Positions 15,916 to 22,664 of a stretch of 33,549 nucleotides of DNA are shown here, piece after piece. A model generated the notes under the pieces. It saw only the letters and a list, made by a program, of their open reading frames with translations. It did not search any database and was not told the DNA's origin. The position numbers and the translations under genes are program-made. The DNA is from Butyrivibrio sp. (lineage in GTDB: Bacteria > Bacillota > Clostridia > Lachnospirales > Lachnospiraceae): NCBI GenBank assembly GCA_017615275.1, contig JAGAAO010000067.1:1-33549 (forward strand), given 5' to 3'. Each line of letters begins with the position of its first letter. Position 1 is the stretch's first letter.

Positions 15916-15944
15916 AATATTTGTCACTTACAAGAGTCTATCAA
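15916..15944 (-). promoter_or_regulatory. candidate promoter for the MATE leader
   Basis: TTGATA (15944-15939) and AATATT (15921-15916), separated by 17 bases, predict transcription starting near 15909, just before the leader SD. The -10 is imperfect, so the call is moderate. Confidence 0.5.
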
Positions 15945-16031
15945 CAAATCGGATATAAATCAACCCTAAATTTGAGAAAAGGAAGTTCCGCTCATACTTT
16001 TTTTGATCCAAAATAATACATTATACTTCGC

Positions 16032-16060
16032 TTGATTTTGAAATATGTAAATGTTAAAAT
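16032..16060 (+). promoter_or_regulatory. sigma-A-type promoter for the DUF3137-LemA pair
   Basis: TTGATT (16032-16037) and TAAAAT (16055-16060) with a 17-base spacer lie 44 bases before the start of the DUF3137 gene. Confidence 0.65.
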
Positions 16061-16103
16061 TCTCAGTGCTATAGATATAAAAAAATTAATAAACGGAGGA
16101 AAC

Positions 16104-17105
16104 ATGGAGGAGAATAATAACGCAGAAGGGGAAAGAGAACTTTATTCAGCGGAGGAAATAATTGCTAGTCGCAGCAATGAAAAGCTTAAGATAGGCGGTT
16201 TTATTTTTGTTATCTTTGTTAATATGATTGTAATTAAGTTTACACCTATTCGGTGGTGGATAAAAATTCTTATTTTTCTACTTTCTATAGGTTTTGAATG
16301 GGCGATACTTGAGGACATTAAACACGGAATAGATATAGCCAAAAATAAATCCGCTGAGGATACTGTTTATAGGGCTTTGACAAGTCTTGGTATGGACATC
16401 AAAAAAGTATCATATTCCAGAATCTTTAACCGAAATTCTTATTTAGGATTTGGAAGTGAAATCATCTATAATCTCGGATTCGGCTTTGAAAATCATGCTA
16501 AGACATCTTTTATGAATGATGGAACAAAAACACTTATGCCACGTCTTATAATAGAAGGCACATATAAAGGTCTTGATTATAAGCTCATTCAATACAAAAA
16601 TCACGCACTTTTGGATGAAGATGAAAAACGGATTAAAGAAAAGTGGTCTGATGCAATGAATTTCATGGAAGTAAAACTTCCAAATGAATTTGGCGGTTAT
16701 GTTGAAATTTATGAGAAATCCATTCCAGATTATCGAGCAAGGAATGCTGTATCTATTGAAACAGATGATATTCTCTTTAATGAAAAATATAAGGTAATAT
16801 CCGATGAGCAACTTGGTGCATTCATTCTTCTGAATCCTAGACATATTGTTAAAATTCAGGATTTTGCAAAAGAACTTGCCGCCAAGAGCTGGTCAACTAA
16901 GTTTGTTCTTTTATTCATGCAGGGATATTTTTATACACAAAACGAGGCAAGTACGTGGATAAACGTTAATGCACCTGCTAAAAAGAACATGAACATCAAG
17001 AAAGCCATTAAAAAATGTAGTGGCATAGAAGAGTTTATTCGGACATATATTGATTGTCTTAACCTCGATACAGATGAATATACAACAAGAAAGAAAGGAA
17101 CATAA
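16104..17105 (+). CDS. DUF3137-family membrane protein
   Basis: From MEENNNAEGERELYS, 333 residues. Two membrane helices occupy residues ~30-75 (GGFIFVIFVNMIVIKF and ILIFLLSIGFEWAIL). The rest is soluble and contains a F-N-E-K-Y-K-V-I-S-D-E-Q-L-G-A-F-I-L-L-N-P motif, typical of DUF3137 proteins (galanin-like annotation in some databases). In many bacteria this family is paired with LemA, as here. The SD CGGAGGA is 5 bases before the chosen ATG; the longer frame from 16032 starts inside the promoter and has none. The stop is 2 bases before the LemA start. Role unknown; membrane-associated. Confidence 0.8.
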   Translation: MEENNNAEGERELYSAEEIIASRSNEKLKIGGFIFVIFVNMIVIKFTPIRWWIKILIFLLSIGFEWAILEDIKHGIDIAKNKSAEDTVYRALTSLGMDIKKVSYSRIFNRNSYLGFGSEIIYNLGFGFENHAKTSFMNDGTKTLMPRLIIEGTYKGLDYKLIQYKNHALLDEDEKRIKEKWSDAMNFMEVKLPNEFGGYVEIYEKSIPDYRARNAVSIETDDILFNEKYKVISDEQLGAFILLNPRHIVKIQDFAKELAAKSWSTKFVLLFMQGYFYTQNEASTWINVNAPAKKNMNIKKAIKKCSGIEEFIRTYIDCLNLDTDEYTTRKKGT

Positions 17106-17107
17106 CA

Positions 17108-17704
17108 ATGGACGCACAGTCAGTTACAGGAACAGTTAACACAACATCATCATTATTTCATTTACTTATACCAATAGGAAGTATCATGCTTATCTTTCTA
17201 ATCTGGTATATCAAAACAAATAACGCACTTATCCTCTTAAAAAATAAAGTAGATGAGTCTCTTAGTAATATCGATGCAGCTTGCATGAAGAGAACACAGT
17301 CAATCAAGCAGTGTTATGCAGCTGCTGCAACACTTGCCAGTCATGAACAGAAGGTTATCATTGAAAGTTGCCAGTATCGTGCAGGAATGACATCTAAGGA
17401 AATCGCAGAGCTTGATTCAAACATTACAAAAGCTATAGGCGCTATCAATGCTGTTGCCGAGAACAATCCACAAATCCGCTCAACAGATGCTTTCTTAAAC
17501 CTTCAGAACGTTGTTAATGAGACAGAAGATACTCTTTTCGCTCAGAGAAGAATCTATAACAGCAATGTTACTGTATATAACAGTAGAATCAAAATGATCC
17601 CTACTAATTTCGTTGCCAGAAGACAGCAGGCAATTCCTTATGAGTTCCTTACAGCTACAGAAGAAGACAAAAAGGGATTTGATATTCCGCTTCCAACACT
17701 TTGA
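17108..17704 (+). CDS. lemA: LemA-family protein
   Basis: 198 residues. A membrane anchor near residues 20-36 (IGSIMLIFLIWYIK) is followed by the LemA four-helix coiled domain. Its signature includes LKNKVDESLSNIDAACMKR (residues ~44-62) and the later Q-R-R-I-Y-N-S-N-V-T-V-Y-N-S-R-I-K-M-I-P-T-N-F block, the usual LemA C-terminal motif. LemA proteins are single-pass membrane proteins with a cytoplasmic or surface helical domain, of unresolved function. It follows the DUF3137 gene with a 2-base gap and an AAGGAAC ribosome site, so the two are an operon. No clear terminator is seen downstream. Confidence 0.9.
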   Translation: MDAQSVTGTVNTTSSLFHLLIPIGSIMLIFLIWYIKTNNALILLKNKVDESLSNIDAACMKRTQSIKQCYAAAATLASHEQKVIIESCQYRAGMTSKEIAELDSNITKAIGAINAVAENNPQIRSTDAFLNLQNVVNETEDTLFAQRRIYNSNVTVYNSRIKMIPTNFVARRQQAIPYEFLTATEEDKKGFDIPLPTL

Positions 17705-17727
17705 TATTAAGCGAAGGATGCTAAAAA

Positions 17728-17825
17728 AGAGTGTTCGCCTTCGGCTCCACTTCTTGGACAGCTATCGCATGGACAGCGTTAACCTTTTGACTTCGTCCCT
17801 TCGGGCCTAGTCAAAAGGACTACTG
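17728..17825. repeat. short palindrome-rich element beside the decayed recombinase
   Basis: The stretch contains CCTTTTGACT (17783-17792) paired with AGTCAAAAGG (17809-17818) around a CCC-TTC-GGG mini-hairpin. It also has a direct repeat of TGGACAGC (twice, 7 bases apart, ending near 17779) and a GCC-TTC-GGC hairpin near 17737-17745. There is no T-run. It looks like a REP-type intergenic element or an attachment/insertion boundary, but this cannot be told from one copy. Confidence 0.4.
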
Positions 17826-17876
17826 TCTCGACCGTTGTTTCGGATTCCAAGGGCAGGGCAGAGATTTCTTTTCCCT

Positions 17877-18357
17877 TTACCGCATGGGAAAATTGAACAC
17901 GATATTCCTGATCCAGCAGCCGTTTTCGATCTTCTTCTCCGTACGTCGCCTGCCATATGCGATCTTTCCCATATATACGGGGTTATCCAGAACACTCTTT
18001 ATAAAGCCCGGTGAAAATCTCGGTATCGTATTGTTCTGTCGAAGCTTCTTAGTATAACCGTTATCGTTAAGATATGTTGCAACACCTCTTATGCCGGAAT
18101 TCGTATGGATGTAGCGGTCAAATATACTCCACACCGTCCTCACCACTCTCAATCTTTTCCATCATACGGACAAACTCCGGTCTGCCCTTGATGTTCTTGC
18201 CGGAATGACCTTCGTCAGAAAACTCTTCCGCTATGGTCATATCCTGATATTCGGCATATTTACGCAGCTTGTCTTTCTGTGCATCCAGGCTGTACCCGTC
18301 CACCTGTATCGCAGTGGATACGCGGGTGTAGATATAACATTTCTTTTGTTTCTTCAC
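17877..18357 (-). pseudogene. large serine recombinase with internal deletion and frame change
   Basis: The first frame (18357-18118) encodes the resolvase N-terminus: YTRVSTAIQVDGYSLDAQ, with the catalytic serine in Y-T-R-V-S-T, and EEFSDEGHSGKNIKGRPEF. It stops after GEDGVEYI. A second frame (18152-17877) continues with the Recombinase (PF07508) domain: IFDRYIHTNSGIRGVATYLN, YTKKL, NPVYMGKIAYGR. The part that normally lies between (second half of the resolvase fold plus linker, roughly 100 residues) is missing, and the halves are out of frame. The end beyond KKIEN also degenerates. It starts at GTG with the SD AGGTGAT, overlapping the KilA-N stop (GTGA). It once catalysed integration or inversion but should now be inactive. 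Confidence 0.85.
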
Positions 18358-19211
18358 TCGGAATCACCTCCCGGCAAGTGTTTAAGACCATCCATGTTTA
18401 CCATAGACAGTGTTTCCATCTGCTTTACAGCCAATTCTCTCAGCAATACTATCCTCTCGGACATCGTTTTACCCTGTCCGATAAGTATCGCATTATAACT
18501 TTCCATATTTGCCAACACAAGAAGCTGGTTCAGGTTGGCATCATCACGAATGTTCCCTTTCTTTCCAGGATTTGCATCCCGCCATTGTTTTGCTGTCTTG
18601 CCAAAAAGAACCACATTCAGCATATCCGCTTCATTGGCATACTTATATGAGATCTGTTCCAGTGTTAGCTCCGGCGGTATAAGATGATCCTTTATCGCAT
18701 CGGTATGGATGCGGTAATTCAGCTTAGCTATCTCACGGTTGAGATTCCAGTTAAGAGACAGGCGGCTGTTTTCATCTGACTTAAGTCTCTGATAGTCCTT
18801 GATGATATATAACTTAAATTCCGGCGATATCCATGATGCAAATTCAAATGCAATATCTATGTGTGCGTATATTCCGCCACCGTATCTGCCTGACTTCGTA
18901 AATAAACCTATAGCGCCCAAGTTATCTGTCCAGTCCTTAATAGAAAATACATATGCATTTGTTCCTGCGTCCTCTTTAAACGCATCGAATTCGATACGTT
19001 TAAAATCAGGATTGTGTAAAACTTCCCACAAGCCGAGAAACTCCACAACATCACGTCCTCTAAGCCAGTTATGAATTGTAATTCTGGGATCTATGCTTCT
19101 ATATCGAGCTATATCTGTTAGTGAAATAAATTCATTCTTGAAGTCCGTTGTGTAAATACCTATATCAATTCCTAACGCATGGATTGTATCCTTTTTAACA
19201 GTTTTTGACAT
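18354..19211 (-). CDS. KilA-N domain protein
   Basis: 285 residues. The region from ISLTDIARYRSIDPRITIHNWLR (residues ~29-51) through FLGLWEVLHNPDFK, then GAIGLFTKSGRYGGGIYAH and FEFASWISPEFKLYIIKDYQRLK, is the KilA-N fold found in phage and mobile-element proteins that bind DNA. The C-terminal part (LNYRIHTDAIKDHL..) resembles the tail of such ROHA/Rha-like antirepressors. The SD GGAGAG lies 6 bases before the ATG. The gene overlaps the recombinase pseudogene, so it belongs to the same decayed mobile element. A near-palindromic sequence in its coding region recurs upstream of its start. Confidence 0.88.
   Translation of the reverse strand: MSKTVKKDTIHALGIDIGIYTTDFKNEFISLTDIARYRSIDPRITIHNWLRGRDVVEFLGLWEVLHNPDFKRIEFDAFKEDAGTNAYVFSIKDWTDNLGAIGLFTKSGRYGGGIYAHIDIAFEFASWISPEFKLYIIKDYQRLKSDENSRLSLNWNLNREIAKLNYRIHTDAIKDHLIPPELTLEQISYKYANEADMLNVVLFGKTAKQWRDANPGKKGNIRDDANLNQLLVLANMESYNAILIGQGKTMSERIVLLRELAVKQMETLSMVNMDGLKHLPGGDSE
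18975..19003. repeat. 29-bp repeat, copy inside the KilA-N gene
   Basis: This 29-base sequence (TTTAAACGCATCGAATTC and so on to ACGTTTAA) occurs once here and once, inverted and with no mismatch, at 19236-19264. It is itself almost a palindrome, with the centre at GAATTC and only one unpaired position per arm. Here it encodes FKRIEFDAF in the KilA-N domain. Confidence 0.85.
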
Positions 19212-19235
19212 ATTGATCTCTCCATTCTATTCTTG

Positions 19236-19264
19236 TTAAACGTATCGAATTCGATGCGTTTAAA
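19236..19264. repeat. 29-bp repeat, copy upstream of the KilA-N gene
   Basis: This is the exact reverse complement of 18975-19003, beginning TTAAACGTATCGAATTC. It lies 25 bases upstream of the KilA-N start, next to the predicted -10 region (19264-19269), the place expected for an operator. Confidence 0.85.
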
Positions 19265-19293
19265 ATCTATCCCAACTATCATATTCGTGTCAT
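19264..19293 (-). promoter_or_regulatory. candidate promoter of the KilA-N gene
   Basis: ATGACA (19293-19288) and TAGATT (19269-19264) are separated by 18 bases on the minus strand. The inverted-repeat copy begins right at the end of the -10. Neither box is perfect. Confidence 0.4.
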
Positions 19294-19337
19294 CACAATT
19301 ATGATCTATTGCATCCCTGGCGAAATCGACGGGGTTA

Positions 19338-19368
19338 GATTTGCGGTGCAAAAATTGTACCTCAAATC
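19338..19368. other. hairpin between the small XRE gene and the KilA-N promoter
   Basis: GATTTGCGGTGCA and TGTACCTCAAATC form a 13-bp stem (one mismatch, one G-U) around an AAAAT loop. It overlaps the stop codon of the XRE gene. There is no T-run on either side, so it may be an operator or a weak terminator. Confidence 0.4.
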
Positions 19369-19573
19369 AATTCTTCCCTGTTTTCCCCTTCTTCGTCAAT
19401 TCCTCATACTTGAGCTGATATGCGAGCAGCCGCGGTATGTATTCGGGCGGGGTGCGCCGCCCCGATTCCCAATCCTCTATTGTGCGGACCGGGATACCGG
19501 TATGTTTTGAAAACTCTGTTCTATTCTCACCGACACTTTCACGAAGTTCCCTGATCTTTTTCGCTATATTCAT
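19367..19573 (-). CDS. small XRE-family (HTH) repressor
   Basis: From MNIAKKIRELRESVG, a 68-residue protein with a compact helix-turn-helix: RTEFSKHTGIPVRTIEDWESGRRTPPEYI. The W-E-S/N-G-R-R-T-P-P core is typical of small phage-type and mobile-element regulators. It ends in a basic tail (LTKKGKTGKN). The ATG at 19573 has GGAGGTGAAGG 5 bases before it; an ATG seven codons earlier lies upstream of that ribosome site. Its promoter is flanked by long inverted arms (19588-19641), which points to autoregulation. It lies just upstream of the KilA-N gene and may control it. Confidence 0.85.
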   Translation of the reverse strand: MNIAKKIRELRESVGENRTEFSKHTGIPVRTIEDWESGRRTPPEYIPRLLAYQLKYEELTKKGKTGKN

Positions 19574-19587
19574 GCTACCTTCACCTC

Positions 19588-19641
19588 CACGCAATGCCGC
19601 AGGGATAATATAACACTTTTCTCTTCTTACGGCAATGCGTG
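19588..19641 (-). promoter_or_regulatory. promoter with flanking inverted operator arms (small XRE gene)
   Basis: On the minus strand TTGCCG (19635-19630) and TATATT (19612-19607) are 17 bases apart. Arms CACGCATTGCCG (19641-19630) and CGGCATTGCGTG (19599-19588) are inverted copies with one mismatch; the first covers the -35 and the second lies just after the start region. This fits a repressor binding at both sides of its own promoter. Confidence 0.6.
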
Positions 19642-19809
19642 AAGCATGAAAATCTGCATTTTTTCGTGTGATGATCGGATCATATGCCTCTTTACTTTCT
19701 GCCCTTCATGAGCTGACAGTATCCGAGCAACCGCTTGGAAAACCTGCAATTATCCGCAGCGGGTTCTATCTCCGCCCGAATAAGAGCATCCACGCTCCGT
19801 TCTTTTCTC

Positions 19810-21351
19810 TTAAATCATCTGAAAATGCCTCATAGCATCTTCTATCGCCTTAACCTTCTCTTCTGGGCACCCGAGTTGCTTACTGTCCGATGATTTCGGC
19901 TTATTATAATTCTCCCGTTCAATAATCCCATGCTTCTGCTTGACTTGAGCGATGTTCAGATTGGTCACCCGGTAGCCGTACTTTGTTTTAATCCAATCCC
20001 TAATCGCATTATAGGTAGCTCCCTTCTTAAATCCGTCCGTATCCATATCCTCCAGACTAAACTCCACGCGGATCTTTTTACTCTTGACATCTCCCTTGGA
20101 AAGACAGACTACTGTCTCAACTCCCCTGGTAAATGGGAACATATCTACGGGAACAGCTTTATTCACTTTGTAGCCGCCTTTGGTGATGAGCTTGAGGTCG
20201 CGGGCAAGTGAGTCCGGACTGCAGGAGATATATACAACCTTGGCGGGCGAAAGGGCGATCATGGATGAGATAAACTCAGGTGTTGAGCCGGATCTGGGAG
20301 GATCCATGAACACGAGGTCTACTTTATCGCCTGAATCAGCCATCTGCTGCATGAATCTGGTTGCGTCGTTTTGATAAAAAGTAATATTCTTAACTTCATT
20401 TATCTTGGCATTGAGGATGGCGTCCTTTACGGCATCCTTATTAAGCTCCACGCCTATAACTTCTTTAACGTGAGGACTTGCGATAATTCCGATGGTTCCT
20501 ACACCGCAGTAGCAGTCAAGCGCGATCTCTTTTCCCGAAAGCTGTGCCATATCGATCGCAGTCTTGTACAGAAGCTCTGTCTGCACGGGATTAACCTGAT
20601 AGAAGGACTTCGGGCTTATCTTGAATTTCATACCGCAGCAAGTATCGTAGATAAATCCTGGGCCGTACATAGCTTTCTCTTTGTCTCCGAGAATCATGCT
20701 TGTCTGCTTGTCGTTGACATTTAGAACTATAGTGGTGATCTCAGGATGCACCTTAAGCAGTGCTTTCACGAAATTATTCTTGGAAGGGAAAATAGGCGAT
20801 ACAGTAACCAGAACGACCATGATCTCTCCCGAATATTTGCCTATTCTGATAAGGACATGTCGCAGAAGCCCATATCCGTTGTCTTCATCATATGTCTTTA
20901 TTTTGAATGAAGGAAGAAGTTCCCTGATAGTGCCGATTATCGCATCAGCCTTCTGATCTTCCAAAAGACAGCTATCAACCGGCACAACTTCATGGCTTCC
21001 CTCCTTATAAATCCCCGAAAGAGGCTTACCCTTTCTGTCGTGGGTAAACACTGCATGAACCTTACATCTGTAGTGTTCCGGTGTCTCCATTCCCACAAAT
21101 GACTCAACTTTCGTAAAAGGTTCAAGGAGCTCCGCAAGACGCGCACGCTTGTTATTGAGCTGCTTCTTGTAAGGCATATCTATCATCTGACAGGCGCCGC
21201 ACTTCTTTGAATACGGACATCTGCTCTTTTTGACTGCTTCAGCTTTTACATTCTTTTTGACCGCGTCACCTTTTACAGCCTTTTTTACTGCTTCGCCTTT
21301 TACATTCTTCTTGCTTGTATTATTCTTATAAACACGTTTTTTCTCAGCCAT
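19810..21351 (-). CDS. rlmD: 23S rRNA (uracil-1939-C5)-methyltransferase, RlmD/RumA type
   Basis: 513 residues. The iron-sulfur binding cysteines are visible at C-P-Y-S-K-K-C-G-A-C-Q near residue 45, with a further cysteine in PVDSCLLED. The fold continues with the SAM-binding motif LDCYCGVGTIGI and the catalytic cysteine in VYISCSPDSLARD; MDPPRSGS is the D-P-P-R motif. It methylates U in 23S rRNA using SAM. A lysine-rich N-terminal repeat (KNVKGEAVKKAVKGDAVKK) replaces the TRAM domain. A C-terminal extension of ~85 residues (TYNAIRDWIKTKYGYRV, then IAQVKQKHGIIERENYNKPK) is frequent in Clostridia. The SD CGGAGAT precedes the ATG. Confidence 0.9.
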   Translation of the reverse strand: MAEKKRVYKNNTSKKNVKGEAVKKAVKGDAVKKNVKAEAVKKSRCPYSKKCGACQMIDMPYKKQLNNKRARLAELLEPFTKVESFVGMETPEHYRCKVHAVFTHDRKGKPLSGIYKEGSHEVVPVDSCLLEDQKADAIIGTIRELLPSFKIKTYDEDNGYGLLRHVLIRIGKYSGEIMVVLVTVSPIFPSKNNFVKALLKVHPEITTIVLNVNDKQTSMILGDKEKAMYGPGFIYDTCCGMKFKISPKSFYQVNPVQTELLYKTAIDMAQLSGKEIALDCYCGVGTIGIIASPHVKEVIGVELNKDAVKDAILNAKINEVKNITFYQNDATRFMQQMADSGDKVDLVFMDPPRSGSTPEFISSMIALSPAKVVYISCSPDSLARDLKLITKGGYKVNKAVPVDMFPFTRGVETVVCLSKGDVKSKKIRVEFSLEDMDTDGFKKGATYNAIRDWIKTKYGYRVTNLNIAQVKQKHGIIERENYNKPKSSDSKQLGCPEEKVKAIEDAMRHFQMI

Positions 21352-21375
21352 AAAAATCTCCGTTGAAAATTGAAT

Positions 21376-21410
21376 AAAAAGAGTAGAAGAAAACTTTGTT
21401 TCCCCTACTC
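21376..21410 (-). terminator. intrinsic terminator between the hypothetical gene and rlmD
   Basis: GAGTAGAAGAAAAC (21381-21394) pairs, with G-U pairs and a small loop, with GTTTCCCCTACTC (21398-21410). On the minus strand it is followed by TTTTTATT. It lies after the stop of the gene at 21424 and only 25 bases before the rlmD start. Confidence 0.7.
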
Positions 21411-21423
21411 CGTAGTATACTCG

Positions 21424-21807
21424 TTATTCGTCTTCTGAAATCTCTTCAATCTTTAAAGAGGGCAATACCATCTTGTCGTAATGTTCTTTAACCGCTTCGC
21501 TTCTTCTGCGTATATGGTCGGCGTCCTGAACATCGCCGTAATCCTTGAACTTGACCCCTTCTATTCCCTCAGTTAATTCTTTTGCTTTTACAAGATCGCT
21601 CTTATTGATTTTGAATGTACATACTATCTTGTTTCCTTTTCTGTCAAAAAGTCTCTGGAAAAAAGACTTGTCCTGCCATTCAATAAAGTAAGATATCCTG
21701 TGAGCCAGAAATCTTTCTTCGAGCATTTTTTTGGACTCCATGCTGTAAGCCCTGCAGAATGGTATTTCGTTATTAAATACCTGATTATTTTGAATAATTG
21801 ATGACAT
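21424..21807 (-). CDS. conserved hypothetical protein (127 aa)
   Basis: A small soluble protein without a signal or membrane segment. It is basic in the middle (FFQRLFDRKGNKIVCTFKIN) and has an acidic tail (EEISEDE). It shows a helical N-terminal half with R-F-L-A-H-R-I-S-Y and a strand-rich region ending in GIEGVKFKDYGD. I do not recognise a domain. The SD GAGGGGA lies before the ATG and a near-consensus promoter lies upstream, so it is probably expressed strongly. A terminator directly follows, and rlmD lies 72 bases further on. Confidence 0.75.
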   Translation of the reverse strand: MSSIIQNNQVFNNEIPFCRAYSMESKKMLEERFLAHRISYFIEWQDKSFFQRLFDRKGNKIVCTFKINKSDLVKAKELTEGIEGVKFKDYGDVQDADHIRRRSEAVKEHYDKMVLPSLKIEEISEDE

Positions 21808-21843
21808 AAAATCCCCTCTGTATCATATTCTTTCTAGCTATTG

Positions 21844-21872
21844 ATTATACCTCAGAGGTTGCATTCTTTCAA
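21844..21872 (-). promoter_or_regulatory. near-consensus promoter of the 127-aa hypothetical gene
   Basis: TTGAAA (21872-21867) and TATAAT (21849-21844) with a 17-base spacer match sigma-A boxes closely; the predicted start lies ~30 bases before the ATG. Confidence 0.8.
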
Positions 21873-21916
21873 TCAGGAACTGCATCGAAATTACCGATTA
21901 TTTCACTAATTTGATA

Positions 21917-22645
21917 TCAGTCTATCTCAACATTACCCATAGCACTTTTTATTTTGATCGTTCCGTTTTGACCGTTGGTTTTATAAGTGCGTGAAACCTC
22001 ATTACCGCCGATCTTGCCTTTGCCCATTGATATCTCTACATCATAGCTGTATTCGTTGACATCTTTTACAAGCGATGCTTCAAAATCACCCATTGACAGC
22101 TCTGCATCAATATCACCGGCGTCAACATTCCTAAGGCTTACGTTTCCAAGGTTGGCTTCAATATCCAATTTCTGCGTTGTAAGATCATTAAGCTCAATAT
22201 TGCCGAGAGCACAGTTTATTTCCATTTCTTCAAATGAAACGCCTTTTATTACAGCATCTCCAAGTCCGCAATCAAATTTGATATTCTTGGGCACTGTTCC
22301 TTCGGGAACCGTTATGATAAGAGACGGAGACGAAACATTATTTACGCCAAAAGCCTTGAAATGATTCTCACTCCTCTGAGTGATACGAACAGTACTTCCG
22401 TTTTGTTCAAACTTGGGCAAAAGCTTTTTTTCACCCTGGTAGTGCACATTAAATTTATCACCGCTTACGACACTCATATCAATAAGTCCGACGTCTAATT
22501 CGATTGACTCTACTCCTTCATAATCATAATTTACGTCGACATTCTCGCTCTTATTGCTACTAAAAATTCCAACGTTATAAATAAGTCCTATGACAACAGC
22601 AAAAACAGTTATAATTGACAACAATGTCAAGTATTTTTTCTTCAT
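21917..22645 (-). CDS. DUF4097-family membrane-anchored protein
   Basis: 242 residues. A positively charged start and one membrane helix (residues ~5-27, YLTLLSIITVFAVVIGLIYNVGI) are followed by a repetitive beta-strand domain: LGDAVIKGVSFEEMEINCALGNIELNDL, then further strand-turn repeats with G-N-I/V and G-D-F. This is the DUF4097 right-handed beta-helix-type fold found in bacterial envelope and stress proteins. The SD GGAGGAAT precedes the ATG. It is the last gene of the PadR-HAAS-DUF4097 operon; its likely partner is the multi-pass protein just upstream. Confidence 0.85.
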   Translation of the reverse strand: MKKKYLTLLSIITVFAVVIGLIYNVGIFSSNKSENVDVNYDYEGVESIELDVGLIDMSVVSGDKFNVHYQGEKKLLPKFEQNGSTVRITQRSENHFKAFGVNNVSSPSLIITVPEGTVPKNIKFDCGLGDAVIKGVSFEEMEINCALGNIELNDLTTQKLDIEANLGNVSLRNVDAGDIDAELSMGDFEASLVKDVNEYSYDVEISMGKGKIGGNEVSRTYKTNGQNGTIKIKSAMGNVEID

Positions 22646-22664
22646 AGCTATTCCTCCAAAAATG

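Larger units (their letters stand above)
15664..16103. other. 440-base gene-free stretch holding a regulatory leader and two promoters
   Basis: This gap between the second MATE gene (minus) and the DUF3137 gene (plus) contains a minus-strand promoter, leader peptide and intrinsic terminator (15762-15944), a spacer of 98 bases before the MATE start, and a plus-strand promoter at 16032-16060. No other open frame of note was seen. The part from 15945 to 16031 shows nothing I can name. Confidence 0.6.

Noticed and set aside
15762-15944. A known riboswitch class (guanidine, purine, PRPP, azaaromatic or NMT1 type) in the MATE leader
   Set aside because: I looked for the conserved cores of these classes, because some control exporters, and found none; the leader-peptide layout explains the pairings better.
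17783-17818. The hairpin after lemA as a terminator
   Set aside because: The stem is strong, but no T-run follows on either strand.
19700-19809. Minus-strand frame reading RSVDALIRAEIEPAADNC and on to LLGYCQLMKGRK between rlmD and the small XRE gene
   Set aside because: It looks protein-like and might be a gene remnant, but it is only about 37 codons, has no ATG, and no ribosome site fits its GTG.
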